Positions 6,998 to 15,886 of a stretch of 46,363 bases of DNA are shown piece by piece (position 1 is the stretch's first letter; each line of letters opens with the position of its first letter). Below the pieces are notes generated by a model. That model was given only the letters and a program-made list of their open reading frames with translations. It had not been told where the DNA came from and did no database searches. The stretch is from Lachnospiraceae bacterium UBA2864 (GTDB taxonomy: Bacteria > Bacillota > Clostridia > Lachnospirales > Lachnospiraceae): NCBI GenBank assembly GCA_002350525.1, contig DEFA01000044.1, forward strand, positions 1-46,363, written 5' to 3'. The translations under genes and the position numbers were made by a program.

Positions 6998-9900
6998 TTG
7001 AAGAACAGGGTTAAAAAACTTACTTCACTGGTCATTGCTGTAGCAATGGTATTTTCATTTATTCCTGGTTCAGTTAGTCCGGTATATGCAGCAGACGATA
7101 CAACAGTGATAACGAACAGTGGTAATAATGATAACACCGAAGAAAAAACATCAGAAAAGCATGAGAATTTAGAGTATGAAGAGAAATCTTCAGAAATAGA
7201 TATTTCTGGTTCTGAAAAGGATACAGTGATCCAGCAGGCTAATGAAGATGTTACAGAGGTGTCTACAGAAGAAGTAACAGAAGCAACTTCTGAAGAAAAG
7301 AAAGAAGAAGTAACAGAAACTAAGACAGAGGAAAATACAGAAGAAAAAACTTCAGAAAAAACGACTGAGGAGAAGATTGAAAAATCTGTAAATACATTTG
7401 AAAAAATGTATAATGTAGCAGACCTTTCTAATGATGAAATCAATGCAATAGATTTTTCATCTTGTGAACTTCTCATAGCTACTGAAGATGAGAGTATTTT
7501 TACAGCTGATACAAATGTAGTATCAGGATATGATGGAGTATATCTCACAAAATACGATAATGCTGAAATGACAAAAAACGCTTTTACATATTACTATGAC
7601 AAAGCTGATTTTGTTGAAGCAAATATCGAATTTAAAGTATCTGATAATGAAACAGATGAAACATCCGACACAGCAGATCTTTCAGACATCAATAATGGTG
7701 ATGATGCCATTTCTGTGCTTAATGACATAGTTGATGAAGGAAAATCTGCTAAAGGTACTATTGCTGTCATTGATACAGGCATTAATGCCGATGAATTGGT
7801 TGATAAGGTGTCACTCTTGGGTGATGATGTATCCGATGATAACGGTCACGGTACAAAGATGTATAACTATATCAGAGAAGAGGACGCTGATGCAAAGATA
7901 CTTTCCATCAAAGCTATGGATAAGAATGGTAAAGGTCAGGTATCTGATGTTTATGCAGCTATCCAGTATGCTATCGAAAAGAAGGCTGATATTATCCTTC
8001 TTTCAATTTCTGCGTATAGTACACAAGACAGTGAAATTATAAAAAATGCCATTGATGATGCAACAGACAAGGGTATAGTAGTAGTCGGTGCAGCCGGAAA
8101 TTACGGAAAGAAAGTTAAATATTATATTCCGGGAAATATTGAAAATGCTGTTATAGCTGGTTCAATAGATAAAGATGGATATAAGAAGGATTTTTCCAAT
8201 TATGGTGATACAGTAGATTATTATGTAGTATCCGAATCTACATCTGAAGCAGCAGCAAGACTCAGTGGTATAATTTCAAAGAATGGGAAGAGCTTTAATA
8301 ACGTTTCTGTAGTTCTTCCTGAAAATGTCAATTTTGGAAAGCCCGAAGAAAAAAAGGATGAAGAATTAGACGATAAAGAAGATGAAAAAAATCCTGAAGA
8401 TAGAACTGGCACTTTTGATGTTCAGGCGTATGATGGTTCTGGTGACGGACAGGCTTACTTGACATATATAGGTGACAAATATGTAACTTGGGGTGATGAC
8501 ACCTACAGATCAAGTTTTGGTGTGGCTACAAGAAAGTTCTTTATTTGTAACGGAAGCGATTATGCGGGAGAAGCTTGGAACGCATACTGCGTTGATCCAA
8601 TTCTTACCAAACCTGACAAAGGTGTTTATAAGATTTATGAAGTTGGTATATATATTGGTAAAGTAATGTACTATATGTACGGAGCACCTGGATGGGATAC
8701 TCCATTAAGTTGCCTTGGTGGTATATCATTACACCAATATGTGAATAATCAAGGATATACCTCAGAGGATGGATATGTGACTGTATGTCATTATCTTCTT
8801 GCTACACTTGCAGAAACACAGAAACTCGGTGGAACCGGATATTCTGATTCACCAAATTGGGTACAGGGACTTGCCACAGTTCTTGTTAACGGAGCACCGA
8901 ATCCTCCGAAGGGATTTCACTGTTATTTTGCCTTTTCATTTGAGAAAAACCATGAATGGCAGAATGTATGGGGCTGGAAAATGTCACCTCCTCCATATAT
9001 GGTAACTCTTGAGAAGAGCAGTACAGTAGCATCTGACAATCGTTCATTAGATGGAATAAAGTATGGTCTGTACAATGCAGAGAATAAACTTATCGCAACG
9101 TATACTTTAGGTGCTAACGGAAAAACAAAGGCAATAGATATTTATAAGGGTGTAGGCTCTATAGCGGGTGATGACGATGCAGTAGTTACAGAAGATGGTG
9201 CTATATGGTTAGAGTGGTGGTCATCACTTTCATCACAGAAATGGTATTTTAAGGAGTTAAATACTAACTCCAATTACGCTGTAAAGTCATCTGGAATACT
9301 TGAGGGTGGAAACTGGAATTCTGAAGTTCCAAAGTATAATATCACTGTAAAACAGGGCGAAAATACTACAGCCAAGGCTTCAGACACACCTGTTTATGGA
9401 ATGATCGAAGTATTCAAGTATGCCGATAAGGATAAGACAAAGCCTCTTTCAGGAGCAGAATTTACAGTCTACAGTGATGCAGATTGTACTAAGTCCGTTG
9501 GAAAGATGGGATATAATGATGGTTCAGGCCGTCATGAATATACAAATGCAAAGGGATACGCTACATTAACAGGACTTACACCAGGAACTTACTATGTAAA
9601 GGAGACCAAAGCTCCTAATGGATATACTGCAAGTAAGCAGACATATACTGTTCATGTTAAGGTATCTACCGGACAGGTAAGCTGGGGAAATGCATATATG
9701 GGATATGTTTTTGATCCTGTATATTATTTCAACAATTCACTTACAACAGCTGAAAGAAATACTCTTGGAATTAAGAGTACATCAGCTGATAATCTTTCAG
9801 CAGAAGATATTGATATAATGTTCAGACATTATATTAAGTATGGGTTATCAAGAGAAGTAACATCTCGTATAGGAACGCCTTACTTCCGTGCAGATCAGTA

Positions 9901-12900
9901 TCTTGCAAACAGACCTGACCTTGCAACAGCATGGGTATCATCAACAGATAAGGCAAACTACAACAACAGCATCAATGTATTTGCTGCTTATCACTATGCA
10001 CAGCATGGTGCAAGAGAAGGTGCTATGGGAAGATCTCCTGAGTATTATGCTTCATTGAACGAAGGTGTTAATCATGATAATCAGATAAGTGTAGCTGTTC
10101 TTGTTTCAAATGAACAGAATCATGCATACGTTGCATTAAAGAAGGAATCATCAAATCCATCATGTTCAAATAATAATCCGAACTACTCTCTTAAGGGAGC
10201 AGAGTACAAGATATTTATCTCCAATGCCGATGCAACAAATGCTAAATCGAGCAAGGATTATTCAAAGGCAATCGGAACATTTACTGTAAAAGAAGATGGA
10301 ACAAGTAATGTAATAGAAGTTACAGATTACATGAATGTAAACCCTACAACAGGTGCTTTTCGCAATACTAATTTCTATGTGATTGAAACAAAAACTGGTA
10401 AAAATTATGCAATGGATAACTATCCACATCCAGTACAAGTAACAGCAGATAATAATACTATCGAAAAAGCAAAAGTTCTTTCTGTAGAAGATACACCTAT
10501 AGATGATCCTATAAATATTACTGTTGTTAAGCAGTTCGCAGATGGACATACTGAACCTCTTCAGGGAGCTGAGTTTACTATCAAATATTATCCTGAAGAT
10601 ACATCTCAGAACTATACATTTTCACAGCTTCAGAGTAAATCTGCCACAGAGACGCAGACACTTACTTCAGATAATAAAGGTAAAATTATCATTAACAATG
10701 CAGGAAATTATTGGCCTATAGGCTATCTCACTATTGAAGAAACAAAGGCTCCAACGGGGTTCAAGCTTGAAGATAGTGAAGTAACAGTAAATGGGAAGAC
10801 AGCACCTACAAAGATGGCATTTGCATTTGTATCTAGCGGTAATACAACGACTGGATATTCAGGAGCAGGAGCAGTTCTTGTAAAGGATGATGGTACAAGA
10901 GATGCATCTGTAGCTCTTAATATCAATGTAACTAATCAGATCACATATAACGATGAAGAAATAAGAGCTGATTTCACTATCTACAAGGAAAATGGTACTA
11001 CAGGACAGAGAATAGCAGGCGTTAAGTACGAAATCATTAACGTTGATACAAATGAGAAGTATGAATTTGTAACAGACAGCAACGGATACTTCAGCTCACA
11101 GTCATCATATAAATCACATTCAGCTGAAGGCGGTATGTGGTTCAAGAAGGGTGTTCAGAATACAACTCAGGATAAACCTGATGATACTATGGGAGCACTT
11201 CCTTATGGTACATATAAGGTAACAGAAATTGATTCAAAGGGGCTTCAGAAGGAAGAACCTTATACATTCAATGTACGTGATAACGGAACAGTATATAGAG
11301 TATTTGACAGATCAAAGACAAGTACATCACAGGTTAACTCAAATATGCCACTTCCGACACTTAAGACATATGCAGCAGTAGTTGTTAATGAAAATGGACA
11401 GACAGTTGAAAGTAAGATAGTTCCTGCTTCAGCCGGACAGACCATAAATGATGTATGTACATATACCAATCTCAGATGCAATACAGATTATACTCTGATG
11501 GGTACTCTGATGAAAGTTGACAAGAATGGTAATGCGACAGTATTTAAAGATGGTAACGGTAATGATGCAGTGGCAATCAAGCCTTTCAAAACAAAGGCTG
11601 CTTACGAGAAGTCACTTTATGAGGCTTCAGGCAAGGAAACAGTAGTATTCAGCAATCTTGATTTTACTGATATCCAGGATACAAGCTTTGTAGTATATGA
11701 AAGACTTTATGTAGGTAAGCTTACACTTGATGATATCAAGAATAATAACTTTGATACATCATATGTGGGAGCAAACAACGATACAGTTAAGTTCCCATTA
11801 GTACATGAGGATCTTAAAGACAAGGATCAGACAGTTTCTACACCGACTATCGGTACAGAAGCAACATCAAATGACACAACAAAGACAGTTACAAGCGTTG
11901 GTGAGATAACCATAGTCGATACAGTTGAATTTAAGGGGCTTGAAATAGGAAAAGAATATCTGCTTTCAGGAAAACTCTATCGCCAGCCGGCTGATCTTAC
12001 AAAGCAGTATACAGAAGCTGAGATAGAAGCGATGGCTGTTAAGGATAAGAATGGTAACTTCATTACAGCATCGCAGCCTTTTACTCCGACTGCTTCAGAT
12101 GGCACAACAACAGTAACATTTAAGTTTGATGCATCAGATGTAACTACAGAAGCTGTTTCATACGTTGTATTTGAGACACTTTATGATAAGAGTGGAAAGA
12201 TAAAGTTTGCGACACATACAGATATATCAGATGATTCACAGTCAGTACATCAGCCGAAGATCGGTACTACAGCAAAGGGTACGGAAGGACGCAAGGAACT
12301 TCTTTATACTCAGGGCAAATTTATTGATACTGTAAGCTATACCAACCTTGAACCAGAAACACTTTATAAACTTGTCGGAATCGCAATGGATAAGAAGACT
12401 GGTAAAAAGCTTGTTCTTAACGGAAAAGAAGTTAAGGCGAATAAGGAATTTACATCAGTAAAGGCAAATCGTGATAACGGAACAGTTGAAGGCTCTTGGA
12501 ATTTGGAGTTTAAGCTGACTGAAGATCAGTATGAGGACTTAAGAGGTAAGGATATAGTCATATTCGAGGCTCTTTATAATCAGGAAGGTACTCTTGTTGC
12601 AACTCATAATGATATCAATGATATCGGACAGGAACTTGTAGTTCCAGATATTCATACTACTCTTACAGATAAGAAGACTGAAGATCATATTGCTTATCCT
12701 GACGAAGAAACAACGCTTATAGATAAAGTATCCTACACAAACCTTCTTGAAGGAAAGAGTTACGTAATGAACGGTACTCTTATGGTAAAGAATACAAATA
12801 AGCCACTTCTTGACAAGGATGGAAAAGAAATCAAAGCAAGCAAGCCATTCACGGCTGCAAAGGGTGGTACAGGAACAGTTGATGTTGAGTTTAAATTTGA

Positions 12901-14263
12901 TGCATCTGTGCTTAACATTAAGGGTGAGACACTTGTAGCATTTGAGGAATGTATTCCTTCTGATGGAAAGATCCCTGTAGGCGTTCATATGGATATCAGT
13001 GATATAGAGCAATCGGTTAAGATCCCTGACGGTCATACAACAGCTACAGATGCGAAGACCGATGATCACATCACATTTGCTGAAGAAAATGCTGTTATAA
13101 ACGACGTAATTACATACACAAATCTTATAGCAGACGGAAAGCATGAATATGTAGCAAAGGGTGTATTAATGGATAAGGCAACTGGTAAGCCGGTTCTGGA
13201 TAAAGATGGTAAGGAAATTACTAATACTGTAAACTTTACACCTTCAGAATCAGATGGAACAGTAACAGTACCATTTGAATTCGATGCAAGTGTTCTTAAA
13301 GGACAGAAGATAGTTGTATTTGAAGATGTTTATTACAATAACAAAGAAGTCATAATTCACCACGATATCAATGATGTGGATCAAACAACAACTATCCCGA
13401 AGGGACATACTGATGCAGATGATGCACAGACACAGATTGGAATGGGAAATGCAGCTCCTGAAGCACTCATATATGATTATGTATTTTATGATGGCTTATT
13501 AGTCGGCAAGGAGTACACATGTGTCGGCACATTAATGAATAAGGCTACAAATAAGCCGTTCCTGGATCAGGACGGAAAAGAAATAACAAGTACAGTTAAA
13601 TTTACTGCTGAAGAAGAAAGCGGACATATTGTTGTTCCATTTAAGTTTGATGCAAGTCTGCTTAAAGGCCAGAAGGTGGTAGTATTCGAGGATGTATATT
13701 ACAACGAAAAAGAAGTTATAATTCATCACGATATAACAGATGAAAAACAGACTGTTGTATATCCTGAAGTGACTACTACAGCTACACTTAAGAATAACAA
13801 GACTTACAAAGCAGGTGAAACAGTAACTGTATTTGATGAAGTTAAATGTGACAATGTAATCGCCGGCGAAACATATCGCGTAAAGGGATGTCTGATGGAT
13901 AAGGCTACTGGAAAGCTATTTACTGTTAATGGCAAGGTATTTACTTCTGAAAAAGAATTCGTTGCCAAGAATACATCTGAAACGATAACAGTAGAATATA
14001 CATTCGATTCAAAGAATGTAGGAAACTTTGACGTAGTTGTATTTGAAGAACTGTATGTTGTAAGAGATATTAATGGTAAGAAGACAGAAGTTCTTGTTGG
14101 CTATGAAAAAGATATAGCTAATAAGAATCAAACAGTATCCGTATATACAGTTCCGCAGACAGGTGATAGCATTCCAGTACTTCCGGTTGCTGGAACTGGT
14201 GCAGTTGCACTTATTGGAATGGCAACTATAGTAAACAAAAAGAGAAAGAAGAGAGAAGATTAA
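6998..14263 (+). CDS. Giant sortase-anchored adhesin with subtilisin-like, thioester-like, Cna-B and VaFE domains
   Basis: 2421 residues from a TTG start behind AGGAGG. Signal peptide 1-31 (ends SPVYA). Glu/Thr/Ser-rich stretch to about 130. A subtilisin-like (S8) domain lies near 250-430 with D259 (VIDTG), H284 (NGHGT), N368 (AAGN) and S416 (TSEAA). A thioester-domain-like region covers about 475-690, with C531 in AYCVDP. A Cna-B/SpaA fold follows, with K807 and E869 as likely isopeptide partners. An inserted domain of the YYxNxPDL/HYAQHGAREG type lies near 900-1015, followed by three more SpaA-like folds. Seven roughly 115-130-residue VaFE (Thr-Gln ester) repeats run from about 1450 to 2380, each closing with a D/N-x-x-Q motif. 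The chain ends with VPQTG (2385-2389), a membrane helix and KKRKKRED. It should be cell-wall anchored by host sortase; no sortase gene is in the element. Likely promotes attachment or mating contact. Confidence 0.88.
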   Translation: MKNRVKKLTSLVIAVAMVFSFIPGSVSPVYAADDTTVITNSGNNDNTEEKTSEKHENLEYEEKSSEIDISGSEKDTVIQQANEDVTEVSTEEVTEATSEEKKEEVTETKTEENTEEKTSEKTTEEKIEKSVNTFEKMYNVADLSNDEINAIDFSSCELLIATEDESIFTADTNVVSGYDGVYLTKYDNAEMTKNAFTYYYDKADFVEANIEFKVSDNETDETSDTADLSDINNGDDAISVLNDIVDEGKSAKGTIAVIDTGINADELVDKVSLLGDDVSDDNGHGTKMYNYIREEDADAKILSIKAMDKNGKGQVSDVYAAIQYAIEKKADIILLSISAYSTQDSEIIKNAIDDATDKGIVVVGAAGNYGKKVKYYIPGNIENAVIAGSIDKDGYKKDFSNYGDTVDYYVVSESTSEAAARLSGIISKNGKSFNNVSVVLPENVNFGKPEEKKDEELDDKEDEKNPEDRTGTFDVQAYDGSGDGQAYLTYIGDKYVTWGDDTYRSSFGVATRKFFICNGSDYAGEAWNAYCVDPILTKPDKGVYKIYEVGIYIGKVMYYMYGAPGWDTPLSCLGGISLHQYVNNQGYTSEDGYVTVCHYLLATLAETQKLGGTGYSDSPNWVQGLATVLVNGAPNPPKGFHCYFAFSFEKNHEWQNVWGWKMSPPPYMVTLEKSSTVASDNRSLDGIKYGLYNAENKLIATYTLGANGKTKAIDIYKGVGSIAGDDDAVVTEDGAIWLEWWSSLSSQKWYFKELNTNSNYAVKSSGILEGGNWNSEVPKYNITVKQGENTTAKASDTPVYGMIEVFKYADKDKTKPLSGAEFTVYSDADCTKSVGKMGYNDGSGRHEYTNAKGYATLTGLTPGTYYVKETKAPNGYTASKQTYTVHVKVSTGQVSWGNAYMGYVFDPVYYFNNSLTTAERNTLGIKSTSADNLSAEDIDIMFRHYIKYGLSREVTSRIGTPYFRADQYLANRPDLATAWVSSTDKANYNNSINVFAAYHYAQHGAREGAMGRSPEYYASLNEGVNHDNQISVAVLVSNEQNHAYVALKKESSNPSCSNNNPNYSLKGAEYKIFISNADATNAKSSKDYSKAIGTFTVKEDGTSNVIEVTDYMNVNPTTGAFRNTNFYVIETKTGKNYAMDNYPHPVQVTADNNTIEKAKVLSVEDTPIDDPINITVVKQFADGHTEPLQGAEFTIKYYPEDTSQNYTFSQLQSKSATETQTLTSDNKGKIIINNAGNYWPIGYLTIEETKAPTGFKLEDSEVTVNGKTAPTKMAFAFVSSGNTTTGYSGAGAVLVKDDGTRDASVALNINVTNQITYNDEEIRADFTIYKENGTTGQRIAGVKYEIINVDTNEKYEFVTDSNGYFSSQSSYKSHSAEGGMWFKKGVQNTTQDKPDDTMGALPYGTYKVTEIDSKGLQKEEPYTFNVRDNGTVYRVFDRSKTSTSQVNSNMPLPTLKTYAAVVVNENGQTVESKIVPASAGQTINDVCTYTNLRCNTDYTLMGTLMKVDKNGNATVFKDGNGNDAVAIKPFKTKAAYEKSLYEASGKETVVFSNLDFTDIQDTSFVVYERLYVGKLTLDDIKNNNFDTSYVGANNDTVKFPLVHEDLKDKDQTVSTPTIGTEATSNDTTKTVTSVGEITIVDTVEFKGLEIGKEYLLSGKLYRQPADLTKQYTEAEIEAMAVKDKNGNFITASQPFTPTASDGTTTVTFKFDASDVTTEAVSYVVFETLYDKSGKIKFATHTDISDDSQSVHQPKIGTTAKGTEGRKELLYTQGKFIDTVSYTNLEPETLYKLVGIAMDKKTGKKLVLNGKEVKANKEFTSVKANRDNGTVEGSWNLEFKLTEDQYEDLRGKDIVIFEALYNQEGTLVATHNDINDIGQELVVPDIHTTLTDKKTEDHIAYPDEETTLIDKVSYTNLLEGKSYVMNGTLMVKNTNKPLLDKDGKEIKASKPFTAAKGGTGTVDVEFKFDASVLNIKGETLVAFEECIPSDGKIPVGVHMDISDIEQSVKIPDGHTTATDAKTDDHITFAEENAVINDVITYTNLIADGKHEYVAKGVLMDKATGKPVLDKDGKEITNTVNFTPSESDGTVTVPFEFDASVLKGQKIVVFEDVYYNNKEVIIHHDINDVDQTTTIPKGHTDADDAQTQIGMGNAAPEALIYDYVFYDGLLVGKEYTCVGTLMNKATNKPFLDQDGKEITSTVKFTAEEESGHIVVPFKFDASLLKGQKVVVFEDVYYNEKEVIIHHDITDEKQTVVYPEVTTTATLKNNKTYKAGETVTVFDEVKCDNVIAGETYRVKGCLMDKATGKLFTVNGKVFTSEKEFVAKNTSETITVEYTFDSKNVGNFDVVVFEELYVVRDINGKKTEVLVGYEKDIANKNQTVSVYTVPQTGDSIPVLPVAGTGAVALIGMATIVNKKRKKRED

Positions 14264-14286
14264 TTTCTTTTTTCAGCTGGTAAGGA

Positions 14287-14308
14287 AGGAGCAGCTGCGG
14301 CTGCTCCT
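14287..14308 (+). terminator. GC-rich hairpin after the adhesin
   Basis: AGGAGCAGC-TGCG-GCTGCTCCT is a perfect 9-bp stem 23 bases past the adhesin stop. No proper T-run follows, so it may be a weak terminator or an mRNA 3-prime stabiliser. Confidence 0.5.
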
Positions 14309-14347
14309 CTCATACAATAATTCATATGGTAATAATACAGAAGTATG

Positions 14348-14356
14348 TGCTATAAT
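14348..14356 (+). promoter_or_regulatory. Extended -10 promoter of the small toxin transcript
   Basis: TGCTATAAT is an extended -10 box (TGn-TATAAT). No convincing -35 is present, which extended -10 promoters tolerate. Transcription would start near 14363, giving a roughly 130-base leader that contains a hairpin with a TTCG loop (AGTCCTTC/GAGGGACT). Confidence 0.6.
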
Positions 14357-14492
14357 CGCTACGGGTGCTATCAATATAACGGTAGGCGGTTAGTCCTTCT
14401 TCGGAGGGACTGTGACCCTCCAAGTATAATAAACACAGGGTAACTTGTTGTTCCTTCCCCGGAAGGCTTGTATTTGAAAGGAGGGCGTGTAT

Positions 14493-14594
14493 ATGCTGAC
14501 AATAGATGGACTTATCGCAGTCATTGCGTTATGTATTGGCTGTTTCAGTCTCGGATATATGATCGGACACGATAAAAATAAACCACAAAAATAA
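14493..14594 (+). CDS. Small holin-like type I toxin candidate
   Basis: 33 residues: M, a short polar start, one membrane helix (GLIAVIALCIGCFSLGYMIG) and a charged tail (HDKNKPQK). This is the layout of the Fst/TxpA-like hydrophobic peptides of type I toxin-antitoxin systems. The start has GGAGGG seven bases upstream. It lies between its own extended -10 promoter and a bidirectional terminator shared with a convergent promoter on the other strand. Such peptides damage the membrane when the antisense RNA is lost, stabilising the element. The sequence does not match any named toxin I can recite, so the family is inferred from size, topology and locus layout. Confidence 0.7.
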   Translation: MLTIDGLIAVIALCIGCFSLGYMIGHDKNKPQK

Positions 14595-14629
14595 CCGCCC
14601 TGACCTGAGAAATCAAGCGGTTATTTTTT
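14590..14629. terminator. Bidirectional terminator of the toxin and antisense transcripts
   Basis: AATAACCGC pairs with GCGGTTATT, flanked by A-run on the left and T-run on the right, so it should work on both strands. Confidence 0.75.
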
Positions 14630-14673
14630 AACGATTGAATTTAAGGGACTAACCGTCTACTGGTAGCACCTTT
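14590..14673 (-). ncRNA. Candidate antisense RNA antitoxin
   Basis: From a minus-strand promoter at 14680-14708 a short RNA would run back into the 3-prime end of the toxin transcript and stop at the shared terminator. Its 5-prime end (GGTGCTACC....GACGGTTAGTCC) resembles the 5-prime end of the toxin mRNA (GGTGCTATC....GGCGGTTAGTCC) in the same sense. It also contains GGTGCTACC, partly self-complementary and able to pair with GGTAGG of the leader. Pairing is therefore expected through the terminator region and possibly short loop contacts. Confidence 0.55.
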
Positions 14674-14679
14674 TTCTAT

Positions 14680-14708
14680 AATATAACAACAAGAGAGAAA
14701 TTTGTCAA
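14680..14708 (-). promoter_or_regulatory. Antisense promoter
   Basis: On the minus strand: TTGACA (14703-14708), exactly 17 bp, TATATT (14680-14685). This is a near-consensus sigma-A promoter directed against the toxin gene. Confidence 0.75.
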
Positions 14709-14715
14709 ATCATAC

Positions 14716-14741
14716 AGCAGCCTTGATCCGGCTGCTTTTTT
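14716..14741 (+). terminator. Intrinsic terminator before the gene at 14761
   Basis: AGCAGCC-TTGATCC-GGCTGCT followed by six Ts, ending 19 bases before the next start codon. It closes the toxin-antitoxin locus and may also attenuate the next gene. Confidence 0.8.
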
Positions 14742-14760
14742 AATGGGAAGAGGCTTATTT

Positions 14761-15303
14761 ATGGAAAATGAATTCAGATATATAACAAGAAGCTTATTTC
14801 TGCTGAGTCTTGATCAGGTAGTAATGCTCCCTATAGAATTTAGGCGTATAAAGGCTTCAGAAGGATTTAATGGTGACATAGACAAAAAAAGTGGAACGGT
14901 ATATTGGTGGACAAATACAGCATTGAAGAATCCAATCCAGAAGAAAGGTGTTCATATAGTATTTTCGGACGGTAGTATATGCAGATGTGTAAGTCAGTCA
15001 TCTGAATACTGTAACAAAGGAACAATGTGTGATGCAGAATGGGTTGGAGTAGTTCCGGCAATGCATGTATCAATTCGGGAAATTAATACCATGAAAAGGG
15101 ATGAAGAAGGACATATACTTTATGGACTGAAAGCATCCGGAGAACGTTTTAAATGGAATGATATATCTGAATACATGGATAGAACTACAATACTTATGGC
15201 TGAATGTCTTCCGGAGGCGATGAGGTTTGATAAGAAGTTCAATAATTATGATAAATCTGAAATAAAGAAATATCTGAGTCAGTTTACTTTTAAGGAGTTG
15301 TAA
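14761..15303 (+). CDS. Hypothetical protein (180 aa)
   Basis: 180 residues. I prefer the ATG at 14761 (AAGAGG seven bases upstream) to the in-frame ATG at 14743, which directly follows a terminator. Not recognised. The sequence is cytosolic-looking, with no signal or membrane helix. It holds SGTVYWWTNTALKNP, a GVHIVFSDGSICRC strand pair and two nearby cysteines (C about 90 and 97). The tail is Lys-rich. It opens a small gene run that leads into radC, each gene preceded by its own hairpin. Confidence 0.6.
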   Translation: MENEFRYITRSLFLLSLDQVVMLPIEFRRIKASEGFNGDIDKKSGTVYWWTNTALKNPIQKKGVHIVFSDGSICRCVSQSSEYCNKGTMCDAEWVGVVPAMHVSIREINTMKRDEEGHILYGLKASGERFKWNDISEYMDRTTILMAECLPEAMRFDKKFNNYDKSEIKKYLSQFTFKEL

Positions 15304-15315
15304 CTGATGCCGTAT

Positions 15316-15337
15316 ACAGCCGATAGGCTGTTTTTTT
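15316..15337 (+). terminator. Intrinsic terminator or attenuator
   Basis: ACAGCC-GATA-GGCTGT followed by six Ts, immediately before the ribosome site of the gene at 15357. Confidence 0.75.
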
Positions 15338-15356
15338 GATAAGTGGGGGTGATTGA

Positions 15357-15722
15357 TTGGAGAAGAAGCAGCGTAAAAGATATATGATGGAGGATGCATT
15401 ATATAAGAGAATCAGAAAAGCGGTATTACGTTTTGTAATTACAGTCTTATATAGCGTAGAGCTGATATACGAAATTCACAGATATATCGGAAGTCATGAC
15501 AGAAGGCTTATAACTGGTATTATTCTGCTTTTTATCATATTCGGAATACTCATATGGTTTCTGTTTGTTTCAGTCTATAGCCTTAAGAAGACAATGGAGC
15601 TGCTCTTTGAAGAAATCTATGAAACCGGAAACTTGGACGGAAGACAGGAAGGGGTAAAAGATTTTATTAAGGAAGTTAATAAAGGTTTTGATGAAGCGTT
15701 CGGAAGGAGTGATGAACTATGA
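15357..15722 (+). CDS. Small two-helix membrane protein
   Basis: 121 residues from a TTG start behind GGGGGTGAT. A basic N-terminus is followed by two hydrophobic helices (about 20-40, FVITVLYSVELIYEI, and about 52-80, LITGIILLFIIFGILIWFLF) and a charged cytosolic tail with a helix (EGVKDFIKEVNKGFDEAFG). No family recognised. The stop overlaps the next small gene's start (ATGA). Confidence 0.6.
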   Translation: MEKKQRKRYMMEDALYKRIRKAVLRFVITVLYSVELIYEIHRYIGSHDRRLITGIILLFIIFGILIWFLFVSVYSLKKTMELLFEEIYETGNLDGRQEGVKDFIKEVNKGFDEAFGRSDEL

Positions 15723-15886
15723 TCATAACAGGAAGGGAACTGGTTAAGTATATCAATGAAAATCCGGATAAAGAGTTTGTGGTTGAACTGATACAGAAAG
15801 AGGAGAATGTCACGGTAAACAAGAGAAGAAATAAAAGGAGAGTGATAATTTATGAGCCTGAGTCTAAACCAAAACGTGATCTATAA
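15719..15886 (+). CDS. Small hypothetical protein (55 aa)
   Basis: 55 residues starting in an ATGA overlap with the previous gene, implying translational coupling. It is mixed alpha/beta with a basic run (NKRRNKRRVIIYEPE). Its last 35 bases overlap the start of the RadC-like gene in another frame; the ribosome site of that gene (AAAAGGAG) lies inside it. No family recognised. Confidence 0.55.
   Translation: MIITGRELVKYINENPDKEFVVELIQKEENVTVNKRRNKRRVIIYEPESKPKRDL

Noticed and set aside
6982..7548. Minus-strand Ser/Val-rich frame over the adhesin start
   Set aside because: It is the complement of the Glu/Thr-rich stretch and has no initiation signals.
12539..13144. Minus-strand 201-codon frame inside the adhesin
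   Set aside because: It is a shadow of the VaFE repeats, Cys/Ile/Tyr-rich with no ribosome site or family resemblance.
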